From Atrichornis clamosus (lineage: Eukaryota > Chordata > Aves > Passeriformes > Menuridae), in contig WBMZ01003335.1 in the NCBI GenBank assembly GCA_013400975.1, forward strand, positions 1-64,000: a stretch of DNA of 64,000 nucleotides, given 5' to 3'. The notes beneath the pieces were generated by a model that saw only the letters and a list, made by a program, of their open reading frames with translations, made no database searches and was not told the origin of the DNA. Below are positions 62,990-64,000 of this stretch, one piece after another. A program made the translations under genes and the position numbers. Within the stretch, counting starts at the first letter, position 1. Every line of letters begins with the position of its first letter.

Positions 62990-63095
62990 CCCCATTTCAT
63001 ATCTTGCCAAACAAGTTAATCTAATATTAACAGCGGTTTGTTACCTCGTTGTTAGCTTAATTTACTTTACAAGAAATGTTGTATTTGCATTTCAT
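62990..63095. promoter_or_regulatory. AT-rich block with POU octamer
   Basis: Contains several TAAT/TTAA homeodomain-like words (TTAATCTAATATTAAC near 63016) and a perfect ATTTGCAT octamer at 63083-63090. The block ends abruptly at GC-rich DNA. Confidence 0.25.
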
Positions 63096-64000
63096 CCCCC
63101 TGCCATTGGCTTGCGAGCCGCGCTTCCCAAGGCCAAGAAGGGATGGTTCGCGCCGCTCGGCGCCAGTCCCTCAGCACAGCGTTTCCACGTGGAGGAGGGG
63201 GCCGTCACCCCCACCAGGCATTTTCCCTAATTGGCCAGGGGGGATGTGGGGAGTTGGGAGGAGGATTTCGAAAGCCACAGAGCAGGTCCTGGAAATGCAA
63301 TATTCAGAGTAGCACAAATACCGCTGCTGCTCTTCCAGTAATAGAGCTGAGTCGTAGACAGTAGTTTTCCCTGGCGGCAAACATGTACAGTAAATGTCTT
63401 TAGGATGGAAATCAGCAGATGTGTGGGCACAGGGGAAGACGTTTGCATCACCAACAGGTTCCTCAGGCTTGTGGGGAGTGCTCTCTGCCACACGCCAGGG
63501 ACTCCCCAATGTCTGTCAGTCCACCAGCACGGTGAGGGCCCTGTGCCTCACTTCCAGATTGCTGGGGTGGGGAAGCCATGAGCACAGTCCTCCAAGCAAT
63601 CTCTCAAAAGCCCCTTCCCCAAATGATCCAGCTCCCAGCCCTTGGTGACTCTCCAACAGGAAGGCTCTCCTCCAGCAGCCTCGCGGAGCCATGCCAGCTG
63701 CTGTGCGTGAAGGGCGGTGGGATGGGGCTGGGGATGCTCCGTGGTGGCCGTGGGTGACAGCAGTGATCTGGTACCTGGGGCTGTCCCTGCTAGGCTAGGG
63801 AACGTGGAGTTGTTGGAGATGGAAAAGGCTTTCCAGTGGTAGCTTCTGACTTAACTCCTCATGAGGTCACTCTGTCCCATTGCTAAACCCTGTCCTTGTT
63901 TACGGGGTGCTGGCTTCCCACCTGCTCTAGCAATTGCTCCCTTCTGCTGCTTACAGGAAAGGAATGACTCTGTCTGTCTGCCTGTCTTGCTCTGGTTTCA

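Larger units (their letters stand above)
60353..64000. other. Downstream intergenic DNA
   Basis: No gene is recognised on either strand. A GC-rich patch lies near 60560-60920. Further on are one motif-dense inverted-repeat block (62400-62470), an AT-rich block with an octamer (62990-63095) and GC-rich DNA from about 63100. RIC3 is the 3' neighbour of LMO1 in human, but I see none of its exons here. Confidence 0.6.

Noticed and set aside
60353..64000. Exons of a neighbouring gene such as RIC3 on either strand
   Set aside because: No frame in this stretch shows a recognisable protein or paired splice sites.
1..64000. tRNA, rRNA, snRNA, CRISPR array or operon-type features
   Set aside because: No tRNA box pairs, no conserved RNA motifs and no spaced direct repeats were seen; the window is vertebrate intron and flank.

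Overview
The window is a stretch of vertebrate, most likely avian (or at least sauropsid), chromosome carrying almost all of one gene on the + strand, the LIM-only transcriptional cofactor gene LMO1 (RBTN1/TTG1). Sauropsid origin is inferred from one degraded CR1-type retroposon tail near 16050-16087, from the absence of any SINE, LTR or long LINE that I could recognise, and from the compact, repeat-poor introns. The four coding exons join in frame into a complete 156-residue protein with two LIM zinc-binding domains, and every junction has canonical GT/AG signals.

Layout. Positions 1-14 are the 3' end of a distal alternative first coding exon, followed by a CpG island to about 560 (fading by about 820). 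About 5.3 kb downstream, behind a second CpG-rich patch (about 4430-4800), lies the proximal first exon with its start codon at 5299. Intron 1 is very long (5324-44092, 38.8 kb) and non-coding. It holds AT-rich blocks that look like possible conserved enhancers, scattered microsatellites and one CR1 remnant. Exon 2 (44093-44306) encodes all of LIM domain 1. Intron 2 (10.8 kb), exon 3 (55071-55196), intron 3 (4.7 kb) and exon 4 (59906-60011) follow. The 3' UTR ends just after an ATTAAA poly(A) signal at 60328. The remaining 3.6 kb (about 60355-64000) is downstream intergenic DNA with at least one regulatory-looking block and no gene that I can see.

How it works together. Both first exons splice in the same phase to exon 2 and encode nearly the same N terminus, so promoter choice should change expression much more than protein sequence. 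LMO1 does not bind DNA. It bridges LDB1 to bHLH (TAL1/LYL1/E-protein) and GATA factors, and the GATA, RUNX, MYB, RFX and POU-like motifs noted here are candidate inputs to its own control.

No novel multigene system, mobile cassette, RNA gene or CRISPR-like array was found. All other open reading frames are short, lack recognisable domains and look like chance. The most interesting points are the duplicated first exon and its splice donor, a MYB-type motif about 4.3 kb upstream of the proximal start, several perfect hairpins in introns 1 and 2, and a GATA/RUNX-containing inverted repeat downstream of the gene.
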